Made by a program: the position numbers and the translations under genes. From Vreelandella rituensis (GTDB lineage Bacteria > Pseudomonadota > Gammaproteobacteria > Pseudomonadales > Halomonadaceae): 64,000 bases of DNA. Each line of letters starts with the position of its first letter. Positions within the stretch are counted from its first letter, which is position 1. The notes below the pieces were generated by a model. It saw only the letters and a program-made list of their open reading frames with translations, was not told where the DNA came from and made no database searches. Of the stretch, positions 1-8,481 are shown piece after piece. The stretch spans positions 14,053-78,052 of the forward strand of contig NZ_QPIJ01000007.1 in assembly GCF_003336665.1 (NCBI RefSeq), written 5' to 3'.

Positions 1-73
1 ACTGGCATTACGCAGTAGTGCGTCCTTGTTTTTTTAAGCGTTGCCCTCCTTGGTGGGGCGTAAAACGTCCCGC

Positions 74-559
74 CTATGTACGGCTGAGAAGCTCGAGCAC
101 AGTCTCGGCACTGCTATCTTTTACGCCCTTGCTGTCCACGCCAATGTAATTCACTACCCCATCGTCAGCAATCAATGCAAAGCGCTTGCACCGCGTGCCC
201 ATGCCCGCGCCGGAGGCATCGAGCTCTAGCCCCAGTGCCTTGGTGAAGTCGGCATTGCCGTCGGCCAGCATGGTGAAGGCCTGGGCGTTCTGGTTCTTCT
301 GCCAGGCGTCGAGCACGAAAGCATCGTTAACCGCCATGCAAGCGATGGTATCCACACCTTTCTCGAGGATCTTGTCGGCGTTGACCACGAAGCCGGGCAT
401 GTGGGTGTTGGAACAACCAGGCGTGAAAGCGCCGGGCACCGCGAACAGCACCACGCGTTTATTGGCAAACAGCTCGCCGGTGGAGATGTCCTGGGGCCCT
501 CCGGGGCCGTTGGTCTTGATGGTGATGTCGGGAATTTTATCGCCTACGGAAATCGTCAT
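74..559 (-). CDS. Peroxiredoxin, Prx5/AhpE-like (AhpC/TSA superfamily)
   Basis: Thiol peroxidase of 161 residues, predicted to reduce hydroperoxides in the cytoplasm. The peroxidatic cysteine lies in the motif PGAFTPGCS near residue 50, which is typical of the Prx5 subgroup. A second cysteine in TRCKRFALI near residue 128 sits close to the usual position of the conserved arginine segment and could act in resolution. I chose the ATG at 559 because AAGGA precedes it at good spacing and the protein then begins with the usual thioredoxin-fold start (MTISVGDKIPD); an in-frame extension up to 640 has no family support. It is monocistronic and convergent with nothing visible at the window edge. The family call is secure; the exact substrate is unknown. 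Confidence 0.93.
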   Translation of the reverse strand: MTISVGDKIPDITIKTNGPGGPQDISTGELFANKRVVLFAVPGAFTPGCSNTHMPGFVVNADKILEKGVDTIACMAVNDAFVLDAWQKNQNAQAFTMLADGNADFTKALGLELDASGAGMGTRCKRFALIADDGVVNYIGVDSKGVKDSSAETVLELLSRT

Positions 560-697
560 CGGGGCTTCCTTGTTAAATTGCGGATAGCGCATCGAGGAAT
601 GCGCTGCCTCAGTGTGACGCCTTACCCACTCCTTCGCCAATGGATGCTGTGTCAGCGAATCGGGATTTGGTCAGGCGGCTCTCGAACAAGTGCCATT

Positions 698-1006
698 CTA
701 GAACAGGCGCCATAGCGCAGCGGTGGCGATGCCGGCGGTAATCGCGGCCAGGGGTTTGCGAGTGGCCAGCATCACCCCGAGGGTGGCCACCAGCGCCATT
801 CGTGCGGCCCAGTCGCCTTGTGCCGCCATGGGCACAATAACCGCGACCAACACCGAGCCCGCCATGGCGTTGATGAAACGCTCCACTTTGGGGCCGATGG
901 GGACGCGTGCCATCACCATCACACCGCCGATACGGGCAAGGTAGGTTACCCCGGCCATGATGAGGATGGCGATCAAGGCGCCTGCGGGTGTCAGGGCAAG
1001 ACTCAT
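698..1006 (-). CDS. azlD: AzlD family branched-chain amino acid exporter small subunit
   Basis: Small integral membrane protein of 102 residues with about four hydrophobic helices, matching the AzlD/BrnE family. It pairs with an AzlC/BrnF partner to export branched-chain amino acids. Its ATG overlaps the stop of the upstream azlC by four bases (ATGA), so the two are translationally coupled, as is usual for this pair. It is the last gene of the LLM-azlC-azlD operon. Substrate specificity cannot be read from the sequence. Confidence 0.88.
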   Translation of the reverse strand: MSLALTPAGALIAILIMAGVTYLARIGGVMVMARVPIGPKVERFINAMAGSVLVAVIVPMAAQGDWAARMALVATLGVMLATRKPLAAITAGIATAALWRLF

Positions 1007-1728
1007 GCGATTTCCTTGGGCTTGGAGGTTTCCTTGGGCTTGGGAGTGTCAGGGAGGAAAAGCCCGGCAATGCCACCAGCCAGAGCGCCGACGATCACAT
1101 GCGAATTGGCAGGCAAGAAATATAGCGCCAGCAGTGCCGTCACGGCAGCGACACTCCAGGGAAACAACATCGAAAGTTGGGTCTTGCCGCCGACCAGCAT
1201 GGCCAGCATGAAACAGCCCATGATTACATCCAGTCCAAAGCGCTCCGGTTCACTGATTCCACTGCCGAATATCACCCCCAATGCCGTCCCCAACATCCAG
1301 GCCAACCACAGGGCAATGCCACCGCCCACCAGAATGCCGACGTTGGTTTCGCCACGCTGATAATCTGTCGCCGCCATGGCCCAGTTGGCATCGCTCATGA
1401 CGCTTAGGCTGGTATAGCGCTGTGCGGGAGGAAGGTAACGCAGCCATGGGTAGATAGCCGCACCCATCAACAAATGGCGGGCATTGATGGCGAAAGTGGT
1501 GGCAATCAAGGCGATCAAGGGAATTTCCGGGCCCCATAGCTCCAGAGCGGCGAACTGTGCCACTCCGGCGAATACCAGCCCGCTCATCAACAACGTTTCC
1601 AGGCCGGAAAGCCCGCGCTGGATGGCGGCGACGCCGAACGCCAGGCCGAACGCGATCACGAACAGCGAAAGCGGTGCCATGCGTTTGAAGCCCGAAAGAG
1701 AGCCTTTCAGGGTGAGTTCGGCGCTCAC
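1003..1728 (-). CDS. azlC: AzlC family branched-chain amino acid permease
   Basis: Membrane protein of 241 residues with about six to seven hydrophobic segments, matching AzlC/BrnF. It is the large subunit of a two-component branched-chain amino acid exporter with AzlD. The start is a GTG at 1728 preceded by GAGG, and it overlaps the stop of the upstream LLM oxidoreductase as GTGA. Its own stop overlaps the azlD start. The three genes therefore form a tightly coupled operon. The conserved segment [12 protein letters not shown] near the N-terminus and the paired gene make the call firm. Confidence 0.9.
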   Translation of the reverse strand: MSAELTLKGSLSGFKRMAPLSLFVIAFGLAFGVAAIQRGLSGLETLLMSGLVFAGVAQFAALELWGPEIPLIALIATTFAINARHLLMGAAIYPWLRYLPPAQRYTSLSVMSDANWAMAATDYQRGETNVGILVGGGIALWLAWMLGTALGVIFGSGISEPERFGLDVIMGCFMLAMLVGGKTQLSMLFPWSVAAVTALLALYFLPANSHVIVGALAGGIAGLFLPDTPKPKETSKPKEIA

Positions 1729-2717
1729 CGTGCCGCCTCGGCGACGATCTCGTAGCTATGCAAACGGTCCTGGTGACGATAGAAATCGCTGTTGATCATC
1801 AGCTCATCCGCCCCGGTACGGGCGATGAAATCCTCGAGCCCATCGCGCACCGTCTGTGGCCCGCCGATGATCGCGGCCCCCAGAAACTGCTGAACCTGAG
1901 CGCGCTCATGCGGGTTCCAGTCGAGCGCTTCGGTGGGCGGCAGAGATTGGGTACGTTTGCCACGAATCAGGTTGAGGAATTTCTGCTGGGCGGTGGTGGC
2001 CAGGAAGTCCGCCTGTTCATCGCTGTCGGCGGCAATCACCGGCAGTCCCACCATGGCGTGGGGTTTTTCCAGGTGCTCGGAGGGCTGGAAATTGTCGCGG
2101 TACAGCCGCAGCGCCTCGAACAGATAGCCGGGGGCGAACTGGGCGGCAAAGGCGAACGGTAAGCCTTGCCGAGCCGCCAGCTGGGCGCTGTAGCCGCTGG
2201 AACCCAACAGCCAGATGGGCACATGGGTACCTTGGCCAGGCACGGCTTTGACTCGCTGACCGGGCTTTGGCTCGCCCAGGTAACGCTGCAATTCGGCGAG
2301 CTGTTGGGGAAAGTCATCCACGCCGGAATGCGTCGAGCGTCGCATGGCGGCCATGGTGGCGCCATCGGAGCCCGGGGCGCGGCCCAGTCCCAGGTCGATT
2401 CGTCCCGGGTATAGGGTTTCCAGGGTGCCGAACTGTTCAGCCACCACCAACGGCGGATGGTTGGGTAACATGATGCCGCCGCTGCCTACGCGAATACGCC
2501 TGGTCTGCCCGGCCACATGGCCGATCAGTACCGAGGTCGCGGCGCTGGCGATACCGTCGATATTATGATGCTCGGCCAGCCAGTAACGGGTGAAACCCAG
2601 GCGTTCGGTCAATTGCGCAAGCGAAACGGTGTCGCGGAAGGTGTCGGCAGCGCTGCTCCCTTGACGAATTGGCGCGAGATCCAGAACGGAAAGCGGTGTG
2701 GTGGAAAGTTGGCTCAT
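1725..2717 (-). CDS. LLM class flavin-dependent oxidoreductase (luciferase-like)
   Basis: Protein of 330 residues of the bacterial luciferase-like monooxygenase family, resembling the MsnO8/YhbW branch. The start [20 protein letters not shown] is the standard beginning of that branch, followed by the TIM-barrel segments [12 protein letters not shown] and [13 protein letters not shown]. It probably uses reduced FMN supplied by another enzyme; the substrate is not known. The ATG at 2717 gives the family-length protein; an in-frame extension to 2789 looks non-coding. It is the first gene of a coupled operon with azlC and azlD, an association with no obvious biochemical reason. Confidence 0.88.
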   Translation of the reverse strand: MSQLSTTPLSVLDLAPIRQGSSAADTFRDTVSLAQLTERLGFTRYWLAEHHNIDGIASAATSVLIGHVAGQTRRIRVGSGGIMLPNHPPLVVAEQFGTLETLYPGRIDLGLGRAPGSDGATMAAMRRSTHSGVDDFPQQLAELQRYLGEPKPGQRVKAVPGQGTHVPIWLLGSSGYSAQLAARQGLPFAFAAQFAPGYLFEALRLYRDNFQPSEHLEKPHAMVGLPVIAADSDEQADFLATTAQQKFLNLIRGKRTQSLPPTEALDWNPHERAQVQQFLGAAIIGGPQTVRDGLEDFIARTGADELMINSDFYRHQDRLHSYEIVAEAAR

Positions 2718-2921
2718 ACAGCACCTGAAAGTGAAAACGTGTGGTGCAGCGGCTAAGCGCATGATGCGCGGGCATCCGAAAGATCGCATCGAATGTCAGA
2801 CTCAATGCTTAGCCTGCTTGCTAATAGCTGTTATGAGGGTCGCTACCCGGAATTGCAAACGATCTCGGAAAAAATAAACCAACCCTTGGCGCAGTCAGGG
2901 ATTCTCGGCGTTGAACAGCGT

Positions 2922-3608
2922 TCACTCTTCCGGTGGGGTAGGGCGTATCAGGATTTCGTTGACATCGACATGGCGCGGCTGCCCGAGAGCATAAATGACC
3001 GCATTGGCGATATCGCGATCTTCCAATGCATGGGCGGGAGGTTCGTCGAAGAAGGGGGTATCCACCATTCCCGGTTCGATCAAGGTGACGCGTATTCCCG
3101 TGCCGCGCAGTTCCTCGCGCAGGTTATAGCCGATCCCGGTAACCGCCCATTTGGTGGCGCTGTACATCGAACCGGGAATGGTGGCTCGCCCGGCGGCGGA
3201 GCCGGTCAGCAATACATGGCCCTTGCTATGCCGCAGCGCCGGCAAGCAGGCCTGTAGGGTCAGGCCGACCCCGTAAATATTGGTCAGGATCATTTCCCGC
3301 CAGCTGTGATGGTCGGCCTCGCTGAAGCCACCGGGTGAGCCGCCGCGTCCCGCGTTGGCAAAGACCGCATCGAGGCGTCCGAAGCGTTCCATTACCTGCT
3401 CGACCATGCTTTGAAGCTGTTCCATGTCGGTGACATCGACGCTGCAGGCCATGACATTTTCCGTTCCCAGTTCCTGTGCCAGCACTTCAAGTTTTTCCTC
3501 AGAGCGAGCGGCCAGTACCAGTTTGTAGCCTTCCCGGGAAGCCGCTCTGGCTGTGGCGGCGCCTATGCCGCTGGAGGCACCGGTAATCAACACAACACCT
3601 TTATGCAT
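2922..3608 (-). CDS. SDR family NAD(P)-dependent oxidoreductase
   Basis: Classical short-chain dehydrogenase of 228 residues. The Rossmann glycine motif GASSGIG is at residues 9-15, NAG is near residue 85, and the catalytic Ser, Tyr and Lys are seen in LLTGSAAG and YSATK. The length is that of a complete classical SDR. The ATG at 3608 follows GGAGAG at good spacing. It stands alone and transcribes away from the chemoreceptor gene. The leader carries an imperfect direct repeat (reported separately). The substrate cannot be inferred. Confidence 0.9.
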   Translation of the reverse strand: MHKGVVLITGASSGIGAATARAASREGYKLVLAARSEEKLEVLAQELGTENVMACSVDVTDMEQLQSMVEQVMERFGRLDAVFANAGRGGSPGGFSEADHHSWREMILTNIYGVGLTLQACLPALRHSKGHVLLTGSAAGRATIPGSMYSATKWAVTGIGYNLREELRGTGIRVTLIEPGMVDTPFFDEPPAHALEDRDIANAVIYALGQPRHVDVNEILIRPTPPEE

Positions 3609-4025
3609 AATAACTCTCCATGGTCAAGTAAGGGCCATGTTCAAGATAAGGGCCATTATTGAAATAAGGTAAGTTCTCAGCATGGTAAATCCTTGGCCAT
3701 GGTGCAACCCGGCTGCTTGAATTCAGGATTTGATAACCCTTATGAACGCTTGATGGTAATATTTTGTTGTGAGTTGGCTTTGCTAGTCGAAAGAATGACT
3801 CTTTGCTACTAAAGAGTGCTGTTGGCAAGTTGTAACAGCTTTATAGATATGCAATCTTGCTTAATTTAGCGTACCGGTTAAATGCGAAGTGCGCATCGCT
3901 TGGCCTTGCTACCTGGCTGTCCAGCCTTGGTGGAGTGTCGCCTCATAAAAATACAAGCGCAGAGTTGCTTAAGCACGCCATTTTCCTGGTCATCTGCGTA
4001 AATACTTGAATAGTGGATGGAACAT
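3609..4025. other. Intergenic region between divergent SDR and chemoreceptor genes
   Basis: About 400 bases without a gene. Next to the SDR start there is an imperfect direct repeat of about 17-18 bases (3624-3640 and 3641-3658, sharing AGGGCCAT) with a partial third copy. The middle part is AT-rich and should hold the two divergent promoters. I looked for a flagellar sigma-28 promoter ahead of the chemoreceptor and found only a weak TAAAGAG box without a convincing -10 element. Confidence 0.6.
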
Positions 4026-5798
4026 ATGACAGATACTCCCTCGTCCCGTTTTAGTCTGAGCCTTCAGGCCAAAATCGTCTTCCTGGTATTGGTACCGATG
4101 GTGGTTCTGGCCATCGTTCTGTCCTTGCTGGAAGTGCAGGCCTCAATGTCACGGATTGATGACACCCTGGATGAACAGCGCCAAGTGTTGATCGACGAGC
4201 GGGAAAATAGCGTGCGCTATCTGGTGGAGTCAGCGCGCAATGCGGTATCTCACCTGATAGACCATCCGGAATTGAGCCGCCGGGAAGCCCAGGTAAGGGC
4301 TCAAGAAATACTGCAGAACTTTCGTTTCGGTAACCAGAACTACGTATTCGCCTTCGAGTTCGACGGTACCGCTCGGGCATTGGCCGCGGCACCTGACCGG
4401 GTCGGCACCAGCATGTCCGGCGTTACCGATAGTGAAGGTAATGCGTTTGTGGATGATCTGATCGAACGAGCGCGCACCGGCGACGAAAGTTTTTATGAAT
4501 ACCAGTGGATCAATCCCGCTAACGGCGAAATCGAGGCCAAACACTCCCAGGCGATCGCGATTCCGGAATGGGACTGGATGCTGGGCACCGGTATCTACAT
4601 GAATGATATCGATGCAGGCTTGGCAACGATAGAAGCCCAGGCCTGGAATGATTTTCGTAACGACCTGATTGCCAAGCTTGGTGTCACCTTGCTGCTATTG
4701 GTGGGCGTCGGAGTGATCGCCACCTTCCTGGTGCGTCGTGCGCTGCGCCCGGTGCGTCGTGCCGCTACGGCCATGCACGATGTGGCGACCGGCGAGGCCG
4801 ATTTGACTCAGCGCCTGGCGGTGGAAACCAACGATGAAGTGGGTAACCTGGCGCGTCAGTTCAATGCGTTCATCGAACGTATGCAGCTTACCTTGCAGGA
4901 TGTGCACCGCACCACGCAAACGGTGTTGCGAGCTTCCCACGATATCGATGAAGGCACCAATGAACTGGCCACGCGGACAGAAGAATCGGCTGCCAACTTG
5001 CAGCAGACGTCCTCTTCGATGGAAGAGATCACCTCGACGGTGCATCACACCACGCAGTCCGCCGAGCAGGCCAATCAGTTGTCCAATGGGGCCGTAGATG
5101 TTGCGCGCAAGGGCAGCGATGCCATGCAGCGTGTCGAAAGCACCATGGGCGAAATCAATGATTCCGCCAAGAAGATCGGTGAAATCATCACCATGATCGA
5201 CTCGATTGCCTTTCAGACCAATATTCTGGCCTTGAATGCGTCGGTGGAAGCCGCCCGGGCGGGTGAGCATGGCCGTGGTTTTGCGGTGGTGGCTGAAGAG
5301 GTGCGCAATCTGGCCAGTCGCTCAAGCGGTGCCGCCAAGGAAATTCGTGTCTTGATTGATGGCTCTACCAAGCATACTCATTCCGGTACCGAGCTGGTCC
5401 GCGATGCGGGTGCCACCATGCAGGAAATAGTTGAAAGCGTGACACGTGTGACCGATGTGATCGCCGAGATCAGTGCCGGGGCACGCGAACAAGGTGCCGG
5501 CATTAGTGAGATCAATACCGCCGTCGCCGAGATGGACTCGATGACCCAGCAAAACTCCTCCATGGTCCAGCAGAGTTCCGCTGCGGCCCAGAAGCTGCGT
5601 ATGGGCGCTGAGCACCTGGCTCATCTTCTGGATGCCTTCGTGTTGGGGAATATAGGACAGCAGCCGGCAGCGCTGCCACAGGCAGGTAGTGGCGCCTCAT
5701 CGCGTCCGTCATTGGCCTCTTCGGTTCAGTCTTCGCCAGCGCCTGCGCCACGTAAGCCACGTCATGAGCCCGCCCAGGAAGAGTGGGAAGAGTTTTAG
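4026..5798 (+). CDS. Methyl-accepting chemotaxis protein with Cache sensor
   Basis: Transmembrane chemoreceptor of 590 residues. Order of parts: N-terminal membrane helix (about 15-35), a periplasmic single Cache (sCache_2-like) domain up to about residue 200 with the typical [10 protein letters not shown] and [11 protein letters not shown] segments, a second membrane helix (about 215-237), a HAMP domain, then the cytoplasmic coiled-coil signalling domain whose tip contains [19 protein letters not shown]. The last residues, EEWEEF, resemble the CheR/CheB-tethering pentapeptide (xWxxF) of E. coli Tar/Tsr and suggest a high-abundance receptor. ATG 4026 and the in-frame ATG at 4017 are both possible starts; GGATGGA precedes 4026. 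Ligand unknown; sCache_2 receptors often sense small carboxylates. Confidence 0.92.
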   Translation: MTDTPSSRFSLSLQAKIVFLVLVPMVVLAIVLSLLEVQASMSRIDDTLDEQRQVLIDERENSVRYLVESARNAVSHLIDHPELSRREAQVRAQEILQNFRFGNQNYVFAFEFDGTARALAAAPDRVGTSMSGVTDSEGNAFVDDLIERARTGDESFYEYQWINPANGEIEAKHSQAIAIPEWDWMLGTGIYMNDIDAGLATIEAQAWNDFRNDLIAKLGVTLLLLVGVGVIATFLVRRALRPVRRAATAMHDVATGEADLTQRLAVETNDEVGNLARQFNAFIERMQLTLQDVHRTTQTVLRASHDIDEGTNELATRTEESAANLQQTSSSMEEITSTVHHTTQSAEQANQLSNGAVDVARKGSDAMQRVESTMGEINDSAKKIGEIITMIDSIAFQTNILALNASVEAARAGEHGRGFAVVAEEVRNLASRSSGAAKEIRVLIDGSTKHTHSGTELVRDAGATMQEIVESVTRVTDVIAEISAGAREQGAGISEINTAVAEMDSMTQQNSSMVQQSSAAAQKLRMGAEHLAHLLDAFVLGNIGQQPAALPQAGSGASSRPSLASSVQSSPAPAPRKPRHEPAQEEWEEF

Positions 5799-5823
5799 AC
5801 GAGCGTTTTATTCCTTGTTGTTA

Positions 5824-5857
5824 CGCAATCGCCCGGCTTTCAAGCCGGGCGATTGCG
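5824..5857. terminator. Strong hairpin after the chemoreceptor gene
   Basis: Perfect inverted repeat with 15-bp arms and a TTCA loop between the convergent chemoreceptor and L,D-transpeptidase genes. There is no good T-run on either side, so it may be a Rho-independent terminator with a weak tail, or an RNA-stabilising or binding hairpin shared by both transcripts. Confidence 0.6.
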
Positions 5858-5887
5858 TTGAGATATGCGAAAGTCGAATCGGCAGTA

Positions 5888-6610
5888 TCAGCGTTGGGCT
5901 AGGTGACCGGCAGGGGAGGAGCAGGCGAGAAACGCTGAGGTTTCCAGCCACTCCTGATCAGGGTAATAGGCAAAGACGTATTGCTCGTCCTTGAGACTGT
6001 CGATCAAGGGGTAAGTGATTTCTTCACGCACGGCGGGGCAACCCTGACTGCGTCCCAGTCTGCCGGTTTGCTGGATAAAATCATCACTGACGTAGTCGGC
6101 GCCATGGATCACGATGGCGCGCTCGTAAGCGAGGTCATTGATATTGGGTTCCAGTCCTTCCAGGCGTAAAGAATAACCGTTACGTCCGTAGTAGCTGTTC
6201 ATAGTGCGAAACAAACCGATGCTCGACTGGTAGCTTTCCGGGGTGTTGGAAAAGATTTCGGCATTGGCGTCTCCCGAGCCGCTGCCATGCGATACCAGTT
6301 CTTCGAACAGCAGGGTCTGCTGTTGCAGGTCGAAAACCCAAAGGCGCTCTTCGGTTGAGGGTAACGAGAAGTCGATCACTGCCAGGCGCTGGGCACCGGG
6401 GGCCGCACAGGACAAGGCCTTGGCGGCAAGTTGTAATACATGCGGATTGGCATGGGGAGCGAGTTGAGCCAGACGATGCTCGAGCGGTCCTGAAATCGGC
6501 GGTGAGCTACCGTTCATCCGGGACATGAATGTATCGGCATGGGTGGTAAGGGGTAATAGAGAAAACGGTAATGTAAACAACAATGCTGTAGCGTTTGAAT
6601 GTGCCGCCAT
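5888..6610 (-). CDS. Murein L,D-transpeptidase catalytic domain family protein (YkuD_2 type)
   Basis: Exported protein of 240 residues with an N-terminal signal peptide of about 25 residues ending near THA. The C-terminal half carries the YkuD_2 signature: an invariant His in HGADY near residue 168 and the nucleophile Cys in SQGCPAV near residue 194. Enzymes with this fold act on the peptide stems of peptidoglycan in the periplasm; this subfamily is poorly characterised. I chose ATG 6610 because it gives a proper signal peptide; a TTG 30 bases upstream is less likely. It is divergent from a second, YcbB-like L,D-transpeptidase with only 71 bases between the starts. Confidence 0.88.
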   Translation of the reverse strand: MAAHSNATALLFTLPFSLLPLTTHADTFMSRMNGSSPPISGPLEHRLAQLAPHANPHVLQLAAKALSCAAPGAQRLAVIDFSLPSTEERLWVFDLQQQTLLFEELVSHGSGSGDANAEIFSNTPESYQSSIGLFRTMNSYYGRNGYSLRLEGLEPNINDLAYERAIVIHGADYVSDDFIQQTGRLGRSQGCPAVREEITYPLIDSLKDEQYVFAYYPDQEWLETSAFLACSSPAGHLAQR

Positions 6611-6681
6611 ACTGAAAGATTCCGCAAGAATGGTAAACAAGGCTGATAGAATTGTAGCAGTCGTAACGCAAGGAGTGGACG

Positions 6682-8328
6682 ATGAAAGGTATCAAGTCGA
6701 AGAGGCGATGGGTAGGGGGGCTAGCTTTATGTCTGGTCCTGTCGCATAGCCTGCTTGCAGCGACTCAGGATGATGTTGCGGAGCCTCAACCAATACCACG
6801 GGTGTTGGTGCAGCATCTGGCTGGATTACCGGAAAGTAATCTACCGATTGATGCGTTTTATCGGTTGCATGAAAATCAGCCGGTCTGGCAGGAAGAGGCG
6901 GCGGTCGAGGCCTTGGTCAAGGCATTGCAGCATCTCGAAGAAGATGGTCTTGAGCCCGAAAATTATCAGGCGTCACAGTTATTGGCAGCTTACCGGCAGG
7001 CTCAACAAGCGGATGCCAATACACAAGCGGCATTCGAGCTTCGGGCCACACGACAGTTGCTGCTTGCCCTGAATCATCTGGAGCGAGGCAAGATTGATCC
7101 ACGCGAAACAGTGGAAAACTGGGAAGCCGAGCTGGGCTCAAGGCGCTACAACCTGGCCAAGGTGGTGCAGGGTGTCGATGCCCGGAACCTTGACGCTGTG
7201 TTTGCCCTGGCGCGCCCCGCCACTAGTGAATATCGATCTTTACGTGATGCGCTTCGCTATTACCGGGGATTGGCCAACCAGCCTGAACAGGCCTCCTTGG
7301 GCTATCTGCCGAGCCGTGATGAAGCCCTGCGCCCTGGCATGACCCATGAGGATGTGGCTCTGCTGCGCAGGCGTCTGGTACAGGTGGGTGAGCCTGAGGT
7401 GATGCGCGCGGATAGCAACGCTTACCCGGAAATTGCCGTGAGGTCACCTCAGCCGCTTTATTTTGACGAGACGCTCGAGGCTGCGGTCAAACGCTTTCAG
7501 CGACGCCACTTGCTTGAGGCGGATGGGGTCATCGGCCGTCAAACCCTGGCGGCGCTCAACACCTCCCTCTCTTCGCGTATCGACCAGTTGCGAGTCAATC
7601 TGGAGCGCGCACGCTGGTTGACGTCGATTCCCCGGGACACACCCAGGGTCTGGGTGGATGTCGCCGGTTACCGGTTGCATTATTTCCGCCCGGATGGCGG
7701 GCTGTGGACGTCAAAGGTGGTGGTGGGCAGGGCTGGGCGGGATACACCAATCATCCACTCGGCGATTACTCATCTGACCCTCAATCCGTCCTGGACGCTG
7801 CCGCCGACGATTTTACGTGAAGACGTCCTGCCCGAAGTGCGGCGTGATCAGGAGTATCTTGCCCGGAAGAATATTCGGGTGCTGAATGCGAACGGTGAAC
7901 CTCTTTCATCCGACTCGATTGATTGGTCGGCACCGGGCAATATAATGCTGCGCCAGGTAGCCGGGCCGGGAAATCCCTTGGGTGACGTGGTGATCCGCTT
8001 TCCCAACGACCATATGATTTACCTGCACGATACGCCGGCGCAAGGTCTATTCAGGCGTGAACAGCGTGCCCTGAGTTCCGGTTGCATACGTGTTGAAAAT
8101 GCTGAGGAATTTGCCCAGCTGCTACTGGAAGACAGTGGAAGCAAGCAACGGTTGAGCCGCTTGCTGAACGGCAGTGGCAGCGACCGTACGGTGCGATTGC
8201 CGCAACATATCCCTGTCGCGCTGGATTATTTGACTGCCTGGCCGGATGCACAGGGAAATGTGGAATTTCGCCCGGATATCTATCAGCGTGATCAAAAAGT
8301 GCTTGCCGAGTTGCAGCGTTCTCTCTAG
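6682..8328 (+). CDS. L,D-transpeptidase, YcbB/LdtD-like
   Basis: Exported protein of 548 residues with a clear signal peptide (MKGIKSKRRWVGG followed by a hydrophobic core). Layout matches E. coli LdtD (YcbB): an N-terminal scaffold domain (about 40-200), a peptidoglycan-binding domain (about 220-305, including the segment FQRRHLLEADGVIG) and a YkuD catalytic domain (about 320-480) with the nucleophile Cys in SSGCIRVEN. Such enzymes form 3-3 crosslinks in peptidoglycan. AAGGAG lies nine bases before the ATG. It is divergent from the YkuD_2 protein and convergent with the M23 peptidase, so three cell-wall enzymes sit together. Confidence 0.93.
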   Translation: MKGIKSKRRWVGGLALCLVLSHSLLAATQDDVAEPQPIPRVLVQHLAGLPESNLPIDAFYRLHENQPVWQEEAAVEALVKALQHLEEDGLEPENYQASQLLAAYRQAQQADANTQAAFELRATRQLLLALNHLERGKIDPRETVENWEAELGSRRYNLAKVVQGVDARNLDAVFALARPATSEYRSLRDALRYYRGLANQPEQASLGYLPSRDEALRPGMTHEDVALLRRRLVQVGEPEVMRADSNAYPEIAVRSPQPLYFDETLEAAVKRFQRRHLLEADGVIGRQTLAALNTSLSSRIDQLRVNLERARWLTSIPRDTPRVWVDVAGYRLHYFRPDGGLWTSKVVVGRAGRDTPIIHSAITHLTLNPSWTLPPTILREDVLPEVRRDQEYLARKNIRVLNANGEPLSSDSIDWSAPGNIMLRQVAGPGNPLGDVVIRFPNDHMIYLHDTPAQGLFRREQRALSSGCIRVENAEEFAQLLLEDSGSKQRLSRLLNGSGSDRTVRLPQHIPVALDYLTAWPDAQGNVEFRPDIYQRDQKVLAELQRSL

Positions 8329-8396
8329 TAGCCGAGAAAACAACTAGTCAAGAGAATAACGGGTCGAGAGAATCGACCGATCAATTTCAAGCCATG

Positions 8397-8442
8397 AAAA
8401 AGCGCGGCTACCTTGTTCATCCGGCAGGTAGCGGCGCTTTTT
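8397..8442. terminator. Bidirectional terminator between convergent cell-wall genes
   Basis: Inverted repeat with 17-base arms (8397-8413 and 8426-8442), one mismatch and a 12-base loop. It is flanked by A5 on the left and T5 on the right, so it can terminate transcription from both sides. Confidence 0.85.
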
Positions 8443-8481
8443 CAATGTCATCGGTGTTTTACTTTCACCGAGAAGTGAAGG

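Noticed and set aside
10-36. Small hairpin ACGCA/TGCGT with a following T-run at the left edge
   Set aside because: Only five bp of stem; it could be the end of a gene outside the window but cannot be supported here.
3790-3840. Possible flagellar sigma-28 promoter before the chemoreceptor
   Set aside because: A TAAAGAG box is present but no GCCGATAA-like -10 element lies at the right distance.
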